IMG/VR virus record: IMGVR_UViG_3300044701_004608
Coordinates: 47,783-111,782 of that record
DNA: 64,000 bases
DNA from: a virus
Reading direction: 5' to 3' (one strand)
Numbering within the stretch: position 1 is the first letter of the stretch; each line of letters starts with the position of its first letter. The notes beneath the pieces are model-generated. The model ran no database searches and had not been told where the DNA came from. It saw nothing but the letters and a program-made list of their open reading frames with translations. Below, in pieces: positions 42,492 through 50,772 of this stretch. The position numbers and the translations under genes were made by a program.

Positions 42492-43306
42492 GGGGTGATT
42501 CCAAACCTTTCTGTTATTATTTTGTAGTAGACGTCAGCTAGGTATTCTTGGCTCTTGGGGTCGCCATGATACCCAGGGTCTTCGCCTTTGAACGGCCATT
42601 CGTTAGTGGCATACGCTGGTGTTTCTTCGTAGTCTAGAGTCATGTATCGATCCGGAAGAACAGACGGAAACGCTTCTCTCACTGTATTGCTGTTCCATAC
42701 ATTACAAGCGATATGTAGGAAAGGGATACCGGCATAGAAAAGTTCCATGATACCGTCGCGGATGATCCATTCGTCCTGCTGTCGTTTCCACTCGCTGTCA
42801 TAGAGATAATTGATCCAAGACTTGACAGCCTTCTGTGTATCTCGATCTATCTTGCTAGAGCGGTATGGGTGGTCATAGTTTTCTGCGAGGCTGAAGATCG
42901 TTTCACAGATCATGCGATAAGGATTGTTACCGTAGTTGACGTTGTTGATCCCGGCTTCTCGATCATACCCATTCAGATGGGCCTTCTGTAGATGTTGCTG
43001 TAGTTCGCTGTTCCAACCCTTCCAATCATTGTCGCGGAAGTCATAAGGAGCAGACCTTGCTGGGATTTCTGTGCGGTCGTGGAATGTAGGTGCGATGATC
43101 GCGAAGTCGGGTCGCTGTCGGATCACTTCGTCGATCTGTATGCGTATGCCGCCATTGGAACAGCCCTGGCGTGCTAGTATCTCTACGTCCCATCCTAGTT
43201 TCTTGGCCAGCACTTCGCCATAAGAAGTTCCTGCTAGTTCAGGGAATCTACTACTCGCTGGTGCGCTGAAGCTACATCCGCATACTATGAGTTTTTTCTT
43301 TTTCAT
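42488..43306 (-). CDS. SGNH-hydrolase-like protein
   Basis: 272 residues from the ATG at 43306, overlapping the UvsW stop (ATGA). CGCSFSAPA is block I with the catalytic Ser, LARQGCSNGGI gives the Gly/Asn blocks, and PGYHGDPKSQEYLADVYYK resembles the C-terminal His/Asp block. Esterases or deacetylases of this fold act on acetylated sugars or lipids. Substrate not known. Confidence 0.75.
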   Translation of the reverse strand: MKKKKLIVCGCSFSAPASSRFPELAGTSYGEVLAKKLGWDVEILARQGCSNGGIRIQIDEVIRQRPDFAIIAPTFHDRTEIPARSAPYDFRDNDWKGWNSELQQHLQKAHLNGYDREAGINNVNYGNNPYRMICETIFSLAENYDHPYRSSKIDRDTQKAVKSWINYLYDSEWKRQQDEWIIRDGIMELFYAGIPFLHIACNVWNSNTVREAFPSVLPDRYMTLDYEETPAYATNEWPFKGEDPGYHGDPKSQEYLADVYYKIITERFGITP

Positions 43307-44760
43307 TTCCAATCTACCTTCTCCAAAGTGAACGGGTAGTTCGCTTCTCGGTAAAATTGCTTCCGTTTGGTAAGATGTCGTTTTGAAAACTTACATGTCG
43401 ATGTGATGTCCCAGATCTGTACAAAGTCTTTGTCCTCTGCCTTCCTAATACCTCGCCCAATAGATTGAATAACGCGGACAAAGCTCTTTCCGGGTTCCAT
43501 AAGAACCAGATTAAAGATCCTAGGAATATTAATGCCCACAGCGGCCACACCATAAGTCGCCACAATAATCTTCCCATCTGATATAGCCACTTCATCGTAC
43601 TCTTCCTTCCTATCTTTGGCCTTGGTGGCACCCGACACGAATACCGATCGGTCACCAAGTCTATTAACTAATTCTTTTCCTGTGCTGATACGATCTACCA
43701 ACACCAAGGTGTTGCCTGTTTCATTCACAGAGGCGATTAGTTTAGAAATATAATCCAGTCGCTCTCCGGTCTCTACTAGATACTTGAGCTCGCTCTGATA
43801 ATTCGTATACTCAACGTGATCTACTAATTGAACTATATTTACGTGACAATTCGCCAGGTGGCCAGCTTCTTGCAATTCGCTGGCACTGAGTTTTCCTACC
43901 ACGTTGCCTAGGCTACAGAAGATGCTGATCTTCTCGAAATCCTCTTTAGGGATAGTGCCAGTAAGTCCCCAGCGGATAGGGATATGACTCATGATTCCTG
44001 TGAGTAGAGTCTTGAGTGCGTCAGCCTTGGCCATGTGTACTTCGTCTACGATGATACACACTACATCCTCGATGAACTCACCGATAGTACAATCCGCTAC
44101 GCCGTTCTTGGTGTTCTTGAGCAGTACGTTCAGAGACTGCCAAGTACAGATCGTGTGTTGGCGACCCCACTCTTTCCTGTCACCGAAATACACACCTACA
44201 TCTAGGCCTAGGTTCTTATAATCATCCTCGGTCTGTGTGACCAAGCTCTTGTTAGGAACGATGACTATGCTCCGTCCTAGATGCTCTACGCTCTGGCTCA
44301 AGGCCGCTGTCATGATAGTCTTGCCAGCACCGGTAGCCACTTCTTGTACGCTCTGCGGATTGGCCAAGAAGTTGTTGATGATCTCTACCTGGTAGTCACG
44401 CAACAATATCGGTTCACCGGCTTTAGGATGGCCAGCAGGCCATTTCGTCTCAGCAAACGTGGTCTCGCACACTTGACGGAACTCGAAGTTCGTAGAGTAT
44501 TCACGCAGATCTTCTACTTCGAGATCGTACCCAGCACTCTCGAGCATAGGGATGATCTCAGGTAGCAAGTTGATATAAGTGCTACCGCCCAGCTGGAAGA
44601 ACGCTACACGGCCGTCCCAACGTCCCAGACGCACCGCAGGCAAGTATCTCGCCCCCGGGATCTCAAACTTAAACTTGTCTACTAGACGTTTCCGTGTGGT
44701 GAGATCAAGCCCTTCGATCTTCACATTCACTTCATCGCGTATATAGAGTTTGGCTAACAT
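43303..44760 (-). CDS. uvsW: UvsW-like RNA/DNA helicase
   Basis: 485 residues. Motif I TGAGKT (143-148), motif II VDEVH, motif III GLTGTI, motif V VATYGVAAVGINIP, motif VI QSIGRGIRK mark an SF2 helicase; the first 100 residues are the UvsW N-terminal domain (FKFEIPGARYLPAVRLGRWD). T4 UvsW unwinds R-loops and branched DNA and shuts off origin replication. Confidence 0.93.
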   Translation of the reverse strand: MLAKLYIRDEVNVKIEGLDLTTRKRLVDKFKFEIPGARYLPAVRLGRWDGRVAFFQLGGSTYINLLPEIIPMLESAGYDLEVEDLREYSTNFEFRQVCETTFAETKWPAGHPKAGEPILLRDYQVEIINNFLANPQSVQEVATGAGKTIMTAALSQSVEHLGRSIVIVPNKSLVTQTEDDYKNLGLDVGVYFGDRKEWGRQHTICTWQSLNVLLKNTKNGVADCTIGEFIEDVVCIIVDEVHMAKADALKTLLTGIMSHIPIRWGLTGTIPKEDFEKISIFCSLGNVVGKLSASELQEAGHLANCHVNIVQLVDHVEYTNYQSELKYLVETGERLDYISKLIASVNETGNTLVLVDRISTGKELVNRLGDRSVFVSGATKAKDRKEEYDEVAISDGKIIVATYGVAAVGINIPRIFNLVLMEPGKSFVRVIQSIGRGIRKAEDKDFVQIWDITSTCKFSKRHLTKRKQFYREANYPFTLEKVDWK

Positions 44761-45923
44761 TATAGGTGTGGTACCTTTGACTTTTTCTTGCTATTATACA
44801 CGCCCGGCGAAAGGAAAACAACCTTTTCAGAATTTTGCACCATCATCTGTCGCTCTCCCCCGGTTATTATGCCAGCTGAAGTGATTAACAACGGTATAGC
44901 GTGTCGAGTTATGGGTTTGATCGAGTGTACCACTTTCGCGCCGGGCAAGAAATCTCGGTTTTTCTTTGAGTTACCAATGACATCTATTTCATTTTCATCG
45001 AACACTTGTCTTAATACTTGTAGTAGTCGATTGGAAAGGTCGGGTTCATAGACCACGATCGGGTATCGTTTCGTCACTGAAGAATAGTCCTTGATTAGCA
45101 AAGCCAATGGAAGCAAATCGTCGGAATTGTGCTGTGATTCTCGGTTTAGCATCAATGACATTAGATTTTTTCCAAATCTTTTTTCGAAATCTTCTACTAT
45201 CTCATTGCTAACTGTGTAGCCCAATAATGACGAACTGTCTACTAATTCAACAATGTTTTCTAGGTCTAGTTTTCCTATATTGTCATTGATGTAATACATC
45301 AATGAATCATGGGCATTGGTGATTTCAAATACTTCCCCAACTTGTCTCAACTTGATATCATAAGGGTGAAGTTCAATACTCTTGATAGCTTCTGCGAAGG
45401 ATCTCGCATGTGCAGAGATTTCAAAAACATTTAGTTCTCCCCAAGTTACTGCCCAATTGATGTTGTATTCAGTTAATGCCATCTTCCATACCCGTGCTTC
45501 AGCGTCCCAATAGCAGTACCCTTGGCTTTTCTTTGAGAACTCACGTATCTCCTCGATGCTGGATTTTTCGTAACAGAACTTCAGCACTATCTCTCCATCA
45601 ACGACATCGATGCTCTTAGTAGTGTCGACTACTCGAAAAGGTTGTCGGAACTGGTTGAGATTTTCACGACGTGAATCAATTCCCATAGAGGCCAGTTGTC
45701 GGTGATACTTGTCGATGATTTTAACCAACAATTCACCTTGTCGCTCAGTGAGGGCATTACCGCCGATGGTAGTTTCGCTCATGTTTTGCAATACCGACAC
45801 ATCATAACGGGCTAAATTGATGATGGGGTTGAACCAGTTTAGGCCAGACGTCTTGAGTGTAGTAGGATCACGCAGCCCGGAAATCACTTCAAGATAGTCC
45901 TCAACATATTCGTATTTCTTCAT
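44760..45923 (-). CDS. Hypothetical protein coupled to UvsW
   Basis: 387 residues from the ATG at 45923. No named domain. Residues about 95-165 (RQPFRVVDTTKSIDVVDGEI, CYEKSSIEEIREFS, YCYWDAEARVWKM) look like a HARP-type strand-helix domain found beside SWI2/SNF2 helicases, and residues 300-380 look like a degenerate second helicase lobe (YPIVVYEPDLSNRLLQVLRQ, LLITSAGIITGG). It may be a helicase remnant that works with UvsW. Confidence 0.65.
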   Translation of the reverse strand: MKKYEYVEDYLEVISGLRDPTTLKTSGLNWFNPIINLARYDVSVLQNMSETTIGGNALTERQGELLVKIIDKYHRQLASMGIDSRRENLNQFRQPFRVVDTTKSIDVVDGEIVLKFCYEKSSIEEIREFSKKSQGYCYWDAEARVWKMALTEYNINWAVTWGELNVFEISAHARSFAEAIKSIELHPYDIKLRQVGEVFEITNAHDSLMYYINDNIGKLDLENIVELVDSSSLLGYTVSNEIVEDFEKRFGKNLMSLMLNRESQHNSDDLLPLALLIKDYSSVTKRYPIVVYEPDLSNRLLQVLRQVFDENEIDVIGNSKKNRDFLPGAKVVHSIKPITRHAIPLLITSAGIITGGERQMMVQNSEKVVFLSPGVYNSKKKSKVPHL

Positions 45924-45960
45924 CCTGTAAGTATATGCTAACCGAGAACAAAAAGTCAAT

Positions 45961-45991
45961 AAAAAAACCCCGGACTGTTACCAATCCGGGG
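45961..45991 (-). terminator. Rho-independent terminator after the AAA+ gene
   Basis: CCCCGGA/TCCGGGG stem followed by seven T on the minus strand. Confidence 0.9.
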
Positions 45992-46044
45992 CAAAAACAG
46001 GTCGGGGCTAGGAGCTAGACAAGGGATGCCACGACCCGAACGGC

Positions 46045-47100
46045 TTACGCCGATTTCATACAAGTCACTGACGCCATCGACTTCCACTTCAGTGGGAAGG
46101 ATTTACGCAAGTCAGCGATCTTGATAGCCATACGCAACGACATCTCACGCATCTTGTTCTTGTTCTCGTCCAAGAAGTTCAAGATCTCGTCTTTGGCACA
46201 CTCGTCGAAGTCATACTCTTCGAACAGTTGACCGTCACCAGCGATCTGCTTGATTCGCAGGATCTTGTCACGCATGGTGTCCAGTGTGAGATCCAGATAG
46301 TGACAACGGCTTTGGAGAGCGTCCAAGTGGTCACGGAGTTTCTGGGATTTCATCTGATCGAACTTCAAGTTGGTGATGAAGATCACGGAGCCTTTGAACT
46401 CGAAACTGTCAGGCACACCTTCACGACGGAGCATGTGGCTGTCCGACAACCAGGAAATCTTGCGCTTCTTGCCTGAGTCCAGAGCACCTTTGAGCAGGTT
46501 CAACGAAGTGTCGTCCAGCAATACGCTGTCACAGTCGTCAAACACCAGGACGCAATTGGGGTCGGAATACTTGTAGAGGGTACAGTATAAGCCCAGAGCA
46601 GAAGTGCTACCTTTGACCACTTCGGCACGGAGACGCTTACCGGCTACTTGATCGAACAGGCAAGCCTTTTCCACGATGCGCTCGACACCGTATGACTTAC
46701 CAACTCCGGGAGGGCCCGAAACGATCATAGCACGGATCTCGCCATTGGTAGCGGCAGTGGCCATTTCGTCTAGGATTTCAAAACGCTCACGGATACGAGC
46801 CATGATCTCTTCGTCAGTCTCGGCAGATTTGGCTTCGGCACCTTTAGACTCAACCACGGGTTCGTTGCCGGCTTCGACGAACTCGGCTTCAGAAACGAAC
46901 TCGTATGCTGTCATGGAATCTACCTTTACGCGGATCTCATCGGGGAAGCCAGGAAACTGGCCGGAATTCTTCACTGTCACATACCCGCCTTTGGCAGTCA
47001 TTTTAAACTGCTCAACGAGTTGGAACACTTGACCCGACACATCGTTGGTGCGATAAGCGCCGGATTTGATACGAACGAAAGTGCTTTGTTTTGACATCAT
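46045..47100 (-). CDS. AAA+ ATPase of T4-like/podovirus type
   Basis: 351 residues. Walker A GPPGVGKS (129-136), Walker B LVFDDCDSVL, sensor region SVIFITNLKFDQ, and arginine-rich segment KLRDHLDALQSRCHYLDLT. The N-terminal 90 residues are basic then acidic. ATPases of this shape are abundant in aquatic phages with unknown task. The second of two ATG codons has the better distance to AGGAG. It has its own early-type promoter and terminator. Confidence 0.88.
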   Translation of the reverse strand: MMSKQSTFVRIKSGAYRTNDVSGQVFQLVEQFKMTAKGGYVTVKNSGQFPGFPDEIRVKVDSMTAYEFVSEAEFVEAGNEPVVESKGAEAKSAETDEEIMARIRERFEILDEMATAATNGEIRAMIVSGPPGVGKSYGVERIVEKACLFDQVAGKRLRAEVVKGSTSALGLYCTLYKYSDPNCVLVFDDCDSVLLDDTSLNLLKGALDSGKKRKISWLSDSHMLRREGVPDSFEFKGSVIFITNLKFDQMKSQKLRDHLDALQSRCHYLDLTLDTMRDKILRIKQIAGDGQLFEEYDFDECAKDEILNFLDENKNKMREMSLRMAIKIADLRKSFPLKWKSMASVTCMKSA

Positions 47101-47129
47101 CTGCTCCTGTTTTTTTACTGTATGTCTAT

Positions 47130-47158
47130 ATTATATAGAAATGGGAAATATCGGTCAA
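47130..47158 (-). promoter_or_regulatory. Early-type promoter, TTCCCATTT family (AAA+ gene)
   Basis: TTGACC (47153-47158), 17-base spacer with TTCCCATTT, TATAAT (47130-47135). The transcript leader carries the GACATACAGTAAAA segment shared with the other copies. Confidence 0.85.
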
Positions 47159-47160
47159 CC

Positions 47161-47215
47161 ACCCCAAAATCCCCCAAATTCTAGGTGTTGTTTTTACGCA
47201 ACACCCCAAAATCCC
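47161..47215. promoter_or_regulatory. Repeats upstream of the AAA+ gene promoter
   Basis: Direct repeat ACCCCAAAATCCC at 47161-47173 and 47203-47215 flanks the inverted repeat GGTGTTG/CAACACC (47184-47205). Next to the -35 box; probable regulator sites. Confidence 0.5.
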
Positions 47216-47237
47216 TTGTTTTTATTATGCGTTTATT

Positions 47238-47678
47238 TTACGAAATCACGAAATATTGGTCAACCTCTTTGGCACGGACATAGGCCTCGATGAGTTGGGT
47301 GTTTGGGACACCATGTTGGGCGTAGCCCTTGGTGACCATGAAATAGTAGGAAGTAGAGGGTATCGCTGGGATCTGATTTTCGGGGTTCATCTGGTAAGTG
47401 ATAGCCCGCACGGTCTCCCCGTTCCATTCCACATCCACTTCGAATCGTGTGTAGTAGAGAGGATACCCTTCCAAGGCATCCAACGCCATCAAACAATCCT
47501 CGGTGATCTCCCACAGCACACCATCACAGTATTCGTCGCCCATGTTCATGAGATCGGCGTGGCGGTTGAATGTGAACTTGTAGCCGGGCAATCGGGCGTG
47601 GCCCAGGCTCCGGGCATCGGGGCAACGATGTGCCATCTCCCCCACGTTGGTGTTCATACCATAAGCGAAATATTTCAT
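47238..47678 (-). CDS. Gamma-glutamylcyclotransferase-like protein
   Basis: 146 residues: KYFAYGMNTNVGEMAHRCPD is the GGCT/AIG2 glycine loop, followed by YKFTFNRHADLMNM, DGVLWEITEDCLMALDALEG and FMVTKGYAQHGVP. The family cyclises gamma-glutamyl amines; the catalytic Glu is usually in DxxEGY, here DALEGYP. Its stop region carries a TTGACC box with a good -10 that overlaps the coding end. Confidence 0.85.
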   Translation of the reverse strand: MKYFAYGMNTNVGEMAHRCPDARSLGHARLPGYKFTFNRHADLMNMGDEYCDGVLWEITEDCLMALDALEGYPLYYTRFEVDVEWNGETVRAITYQMNPENQIPAIPSTSYYFMVTKGYAQHGVPNTQLIEAYVRAKEVDQYFVIS

Positions 47679-47986
47679 GACTGTCGCATACTCTCCATAG
47701 TGATCATTTTACCCAACTCGGCGTTGAAATCCTGCTCGTCGGTGATGATGTAGGCCCGATCATCTGTGCGATCTGTTTTTCGATCATAGACCCGGAAACT
47801 AACAACGAACCCGCCGATCATCTTTTTCACGTTGATGCGGAGTCCATCGTTCCATGGTGTCACATCCTCTTCTACTGTGGCATATTTCGCCGAACTGAGA
47901 CGCGATGTCTCTGCCACATCGGCGATATCTCGATTATCCCAGGCCCACTTACACTTGCGGACAAACCATCGATCAAACCATTTCAT
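47675..47986 (-). CDS. Conserved small phage protein
   Basis: 103 residues beginning KWFDRWFVRKCKWAWDNR and including NDGLRINVKKMIGGFVVSFR, YIITDEQDFNAELGKMITME. No domain recognised. Four-base overlaps on both sides place it in the early-type operon. Confidence 0.78.
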   Translation of the reverse strand: MKWFDRWFVRKCKWAWDNRDIADVAETSRLSSAKYATVEEDVTPWNDGLRINVKKMIGGFVVSFRVYDRKTDRTDDRAYIITDEQDFNAELGKMITMESMRQS

Positions 47987-48372
47987 ACTGCGATCCTTTC
48001 TGTTTCTTTCTTTGTTTTGTTGGCCAGCACGCCAAACACTTCTCGTTTCTCGGCGTTGAGTTTGGCCACACGCTGGCGCTCACGTTCAGCATCTTCAAAC
48101 TTTTTTCGACGCTTGTCATCGGTCATGCGCAACATAGCATCATACTGATGGGCTTTGGCCCAGCCGGTCAAGAATCGTTCCACGTCCGCGAATGTGCCTG
48201 TGTAGATCTCAGCATCTCGGCTGTAGACAGGCAAGGCATCGTCCAAGGGATACAACGACACTACGTCGCCGGTCTCTTTGTAATAGTGTCGGGGTTGATC
48301 CAATCGGAAGCCTAAACCGCGGGCTTGCGATTCTACCCGCTGATACCATTGATAGGTAGCGTAACCGCTCAT
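47983..48372 (-). CDS. Hypothetical protein
   Basis: 129 residues. The N-terminus (YATYQWYQRVESQARGLGFR) and VYSRDAEIYTGTFADVERFL contain no known motif; the C-terminal third is a basic helix (DDKRRKKFEDAERERQRVAK). In operon with neighbours by four-base overlaps. Confidence 0.75.
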   Translation of the reverse strand: MSGYATYQWYQRVESQARGLGFRLDQPRHYYKETGDVVSLYPLDDALPVYSRDAEIYTGTFADVERFLTGWAKAHQYDAMLRMTDDKRRKKFEDAERERQRVAKLNAEKREVFGVLANKTKKETERIAV

Positions 48373-48935
48373 AGATCTTCCTCGTTATTCTTGTTTCGGC
48401 GATGGCTCTTGAGACCTGTCTCTTCAACACCATCTTCATACCATACAGTGACTTCGTCACGCTCTGCGTCTTCCCACTCGGCCATGCTCTCTGATATTCC
48501 AAACATGTCGTCGAGGTCTGCGCCGATCACATCTCGCACGGTGTCAGATTTTTCTCCCGAATACTCGTAATACTCGTCGTCGCCATTGTCATATCGTCCC
48601 ACGAAACACATGCCGGGTTCGTAGTAATATGCCACGACTTCAAAACCTTGCGCCAGCAGTGCTTCATACACTCCCATGGGCGGTGACCATGCTGAGTTAA
48701 ACACCAGTTGTAGTTCATGGGCATCGATGCGATCATCGTTGCCATCGTCCCCACCCACGTCCCACTTGGTGCCCCAGTTTGATACGCAGAAGTCATACCA
48801 TTCGTCTTCTTTATCTTTGGGTAACGGGACGAACTCGCGACAGAACTCGCCGCGCTTGAACGCCGCTTGAGCACGATCCACTTGTGTGGGGTCTTCGTGT
48901 CTCAGTGTCACTGAATTGTCGCACCAATTAGGCAT
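48369..48935 (-). CDS. YubB/DUF1281 ferredoxin-like domain protein
   Basis: 188 residues from the ATG at 48935, with GGAGATAGAG ahead of it. MPNWCDNSVTLRH is the signature start, and FNSAWSPPMGVYEALLAQGF, YYYEPGMCFVGRYDNGDDEY follow as in that family of plasmid and phage proteins. Acidic, highly likely cytosolic; function unknown. Confidence 0.82.
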   Translation of the reverse strand: MPNWCDNSVTLRHEDPTQVDRAQAAFKRGEFCREFVPLPKDKEDEWYDFCVSNWGTKWDVGGDDGNDDRIDAHELQLVFNSAWSPPMGVYEALLAQGFEVVAYYYEPGMCFVGRYDNGDDEYYEYSGEKSDTVRDVIGADLDDMFGISESMAEWEDAERDEVTVWYEDGVEETGLKSHRRNKNNEEDL

Positions 48936-49047
48936 CTCTATCTCCAAAAGTTAAAAACTGCTCTGACGGCTCCGTCGCGGTGCATTACTTGTCGACCTAC
49001 CAACGCCTGGTTAGTTCCCACGGGCGGCCATCGCCCCCGTGAACCCC

Positions 49048-49200
49048 TCAGCAGGACAAATAAGGTGGTAGGATCCTCCGCTCGCCACAGGCCCGTTTAC
49101 GCATTGCCAGCGCCAGTTCGGTTGGACTGGGACCACCCGTGGCCACCACGGCCACTTCATCCTCTGGGTCAGAGTAGGGGGCGGTTAGTCCCCCGCGCAT
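49048..49200 (-). CDS. 50-residue protein
   Basis: Starts at an ATG three bases after the stop of 49204-49461 and runs 50 codons, ending ILPPYLSC. MRGGLTAPYSDPEDEVAVVA and TELALAMRKRACGERR look like real coding (GC-rich but codon-like). No homology recognised. About 110 bases separate it from 48369-48935; they contain a strong GTTCACGGG hairpin. Confidence 0.5.
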   Translation of the reverse strand: MRGGLTAPYSDPEDEVAVVATGGPSPTELALAMRKRACGERRILPPYLSC

Positions 49201-49203
49201 GGT

Positions 49204-49461
49204 TCATCGATGGCGGATGCCGTCGATATAATCTTTGACTTCTTCGCTCACTGTGTCAATCTCGTCGATAGTGGCCAACACCATCATCGTCATAAGTGTG
49301 CGGCATTCTTGCTGATCTCGTTCGGGCAAACTGGCAACGAATGTCTGTGCCTGCTCCATGGTTTCCATGCCCCAGAGTATCTCGCACAGGGCTTTCTGCC
49401 GTTTGTTCAAGCCACCGATCTCAATCACGTTGGATCCTTTGTTGCTCAAGGGCATCGGCAC
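49204..49461 (-). CDS. Small hypothetical protein
   Basis: 85 residues from ATG 49461, or 74 from a GTG at 49428, which has AAGGAT at better distance. Core NKRQKALCEILWGMETMEQA and a helical C-terminus. Overlaps the membrane-peptide gene by 41 bases if the ATG is used. Function unknown. Confidence 0.65.
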   Translation of the reverse strand: MPMPLSNKGSNVIEIGGLNKRQKALCEILWGMETMEQAQTFVASLPERDQQECRTLMTMMVLATIDEIDTVSEEVKDYIDGIRHR

Positions 49462-49597
49462 CCCACCACATGATCGCGAGTCCCACGAACGCCACTAATG
49501 CTTGGATGCCAAGATCAGCATGTGGGTCATAGTCCATAGTGCCAACGGCACCGGCAGTGATCAAAAAACCTACCATGAATCGTATAGTGCCTTTCAT
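49421..49597 (-). CDS. 58-residue membrane protein
   Basis: MKGTIRFMVGFLITAGAVGT is a membrane helix; a second runs from about 30 to 46 (IQALVAFVGLAIMWWGADAL). AGGAGG precedes the ATG, and its start overlaps the upstream gene stop as ATGA. Confidence 0.75.
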   Translation of the reverse strand: MKGTIRFMVGFLITAGAVGTMDYDPHADLGIQALVAFVGLAIMWWGADALEQQRIQRD

Positions 49598-49749
49598 CGT
49601 TGTTCCTCCTGTGCCTGTAGGCGCAAGTATTCTTGATTGAGCTCGGCGATACGCTTTTCGTTGCGAGCGTTAGACTCTAGATCCAGTTCGCCGCGGATTT
49701 CAGAAAGATAGATCAACTCTTCTACCACATCGTTCAGGGTCTTAGCCAC
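49594..49749 (-). CDS. 51-residue helical protein (GTG start)
   Basis: GTG start with AAGGAGG eight bases upstream; 51 codons to an ATGA overlap with the membrane peptide. VAKTLNDVVEELIYLSEIRG and LNQEYLRLQAQEEQR form one charged helix. Overlap of both ends fits the operon. Confidence 0.72.
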   Translation of the reverse strand: MAKTLNDVVEELIYLSEIRGELDLESNARNEKRIAELNQEYLRLQAQEEQR

Positions 49750-50137
49750 GGATATTGCCTCCTTGTTCGATCAATTGATTGGCTTCGTCGATACACATCT
49801 TGGCACGGACGATGTCGTCATACTCCATGAGGTGCTGGGCATCCGAAAGGATCGAGTATGCTTGGCCTTCGGGTTCAAAGAAGAAGCCACGCTCCTCGCC
49901 GGAATAGAATCGCTGGATAGTGATCTTCACGCGGTTCAGGGTCTGGCGGGCATCTTCGGCTTCGCCCCAGTTCAACTCCTTCCAGGCCGCCATCAGCATC
50001 TCAGTCACGACTTCCTTGGGCGACTTCTGTGCGAGGTAACTGGTCACTGCTTCTTCCACTTGCTCACGGGTGGCACCAAACATGCGGACTTCGCGTTTTT
50101 GGGCGTCTGTGAGTTCTTCGTAAATCGCTGTAGACAT
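49742..50137 (-). CDS. First gene of early-type operon, hypothetical
   Basis: 131 residues: YEELTDAQKREVRMFGATRE, VVTEMLMAAWKELNWGEAED and a second half with YSGEERGFFFEPEGQAYSIL. AAGGAGCAG precedes the ATG. Driven by the TTCCCATTT-type promoter at 50170-50198 and followed without terminator by genes down to 47238. No recognised domain. Confidence 0.75.
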   Translation of the reverse strand: MSTAIYEELTDAQKREVRMFGATREQVEEAVTSYLAQKSPKEVVTEMLMAAWKELNWGEAEDARQTLNRVKITIQRFYSGEERGFFFEPEGQAYSILSDAQHLMEYDDIVRAKMCIDEANQLIEQGGNIRG

Positions 50138-50169
50138 CGTCTGCTCCTTGTTTTTTACTGTATGTCTAT

Positions 50170-50198
50170 ATTGTACGAAAATGGGAATTTCGGGTCAA
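50170..50198 (-). promoter_or_regulatory. Early-type promoter, TTCCCATTT family (50.1 kb operon)
   Basis: TTGACC (50193-50198), 17-base spacer with TTCCCATTT, TACAAT (50170-50175); same leader as the AAA+ gene. A degenerate GGTTAGT operator lies at 50206-50223. Confidence 0.85.
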
Positions 50199-50218
50199 CC
50201 GCTTTGGTTAGTGCTCAC

Positions 50219-50374
50219 TTACCTTTGGGCACGGTAAGCAGCCACTAACTTATCAGTGAGTTCGTCCTGGATCTTGTGCTGGCGCCGTGCTTCACGCACT
50301 TCGCCCAGTAGATAGGCCATATACATGGCATTGCCAAAAGTCAGGATGAACAGGATGGTGTTGAGGGTCGTCAT
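50219..50374 (-). CDS. 51-residue membrane peptide
   Basis: MTTLNTILFILTFGNAMYMA is a membrane helix followed by basic VREARRQHKIQDELTDKLVA. AAAGGA precedes the ATG, and a TTGACC promoter with TATTAT at 18-base spacing lies at 50411-50440. The 3' end overlaps the degenerate operator of the next gene. Confidence 0.72.
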   Translation of the reverse strand: MTTLNTILFILTFGNAMYMAYLLGEVREARRQHKIQDELTDKLVAAYRAQR

Positions 50375-50410
50375 TTTTTGGTCCTTTCAGTGCTTTGTTT
50401 GATTGTTGCT

Positions 50411-50440
50411 ATAATACAACAGAACGTATTTTTTGGTCAA
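50411..50440 (-). promoter_or_regulatory. TTGACC promoter without the conserved spacer
   Basis: TTGACC (50435-50440), 18-base spacer, TATTAT (50411-50416), 37 bases before the 50374 start. Confidence 0.55.
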
Positions 50441-50441
50441 C

Positions 50442-50741
50442 CTACATGCTCCAGTAGGATTCACTGCTAGGTGAGCAATAGTGCGGGGTGTTCACTCGCT
50501 CCTGGAACTCCTCGCCGCTCATGAGGTTGGTCTTGGTCACATGCTTTTCGATCAGCATGTGGAACAGTTCGCTGTCAGCGATGCTCCACTCTGACTCGTT
50601 GATCTCACCTTTTTTGACTAAGCGAGTGAAGGCGGCTTTCACGGCAGCCAAGGTAGCATATGACTCCACTCTCTTCCAGGGATTGTGGCGAGTGTAAGTG
50701 TAGATCCTGGTCGATTCTTTATGGTAAATGACGAAACTCAT
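50442..50741 (-). CDS. Hypothetical protein
   Basis: 99 residues from the ATG at 50741, with AAGGAGCAAG ahead. MSFVIYHKESTRIYTYTRHN, then VKAAFTRLVKKGEINESEWS; a basic helical middle and Tyr/Ser tail. Longer upstream frame is the promoter region. No known domain. Confidence 0.75.
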   Translation of the reverse strand: MSFVIYHKESTRIYTYTRHNPWKRVESYATLAAVKAAFTRLVKKGEINESEWSIADSELFHMLIEKHVTKTNLMSGEEFQERVNTPHYCSPSSESYWSM

Positions 50742-50772
50742 TGCCTTGCTCCTTTTTTTACTATATGTCATT

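Noticed and set aside
48950-49047. Hairpin-rich bases downstream of the 50-residue gene as a structured RNA
   Set aside because: Strong local stems exist (GTTCACGGG pairing) but no conserved architecture can be seen; left as intergenic.
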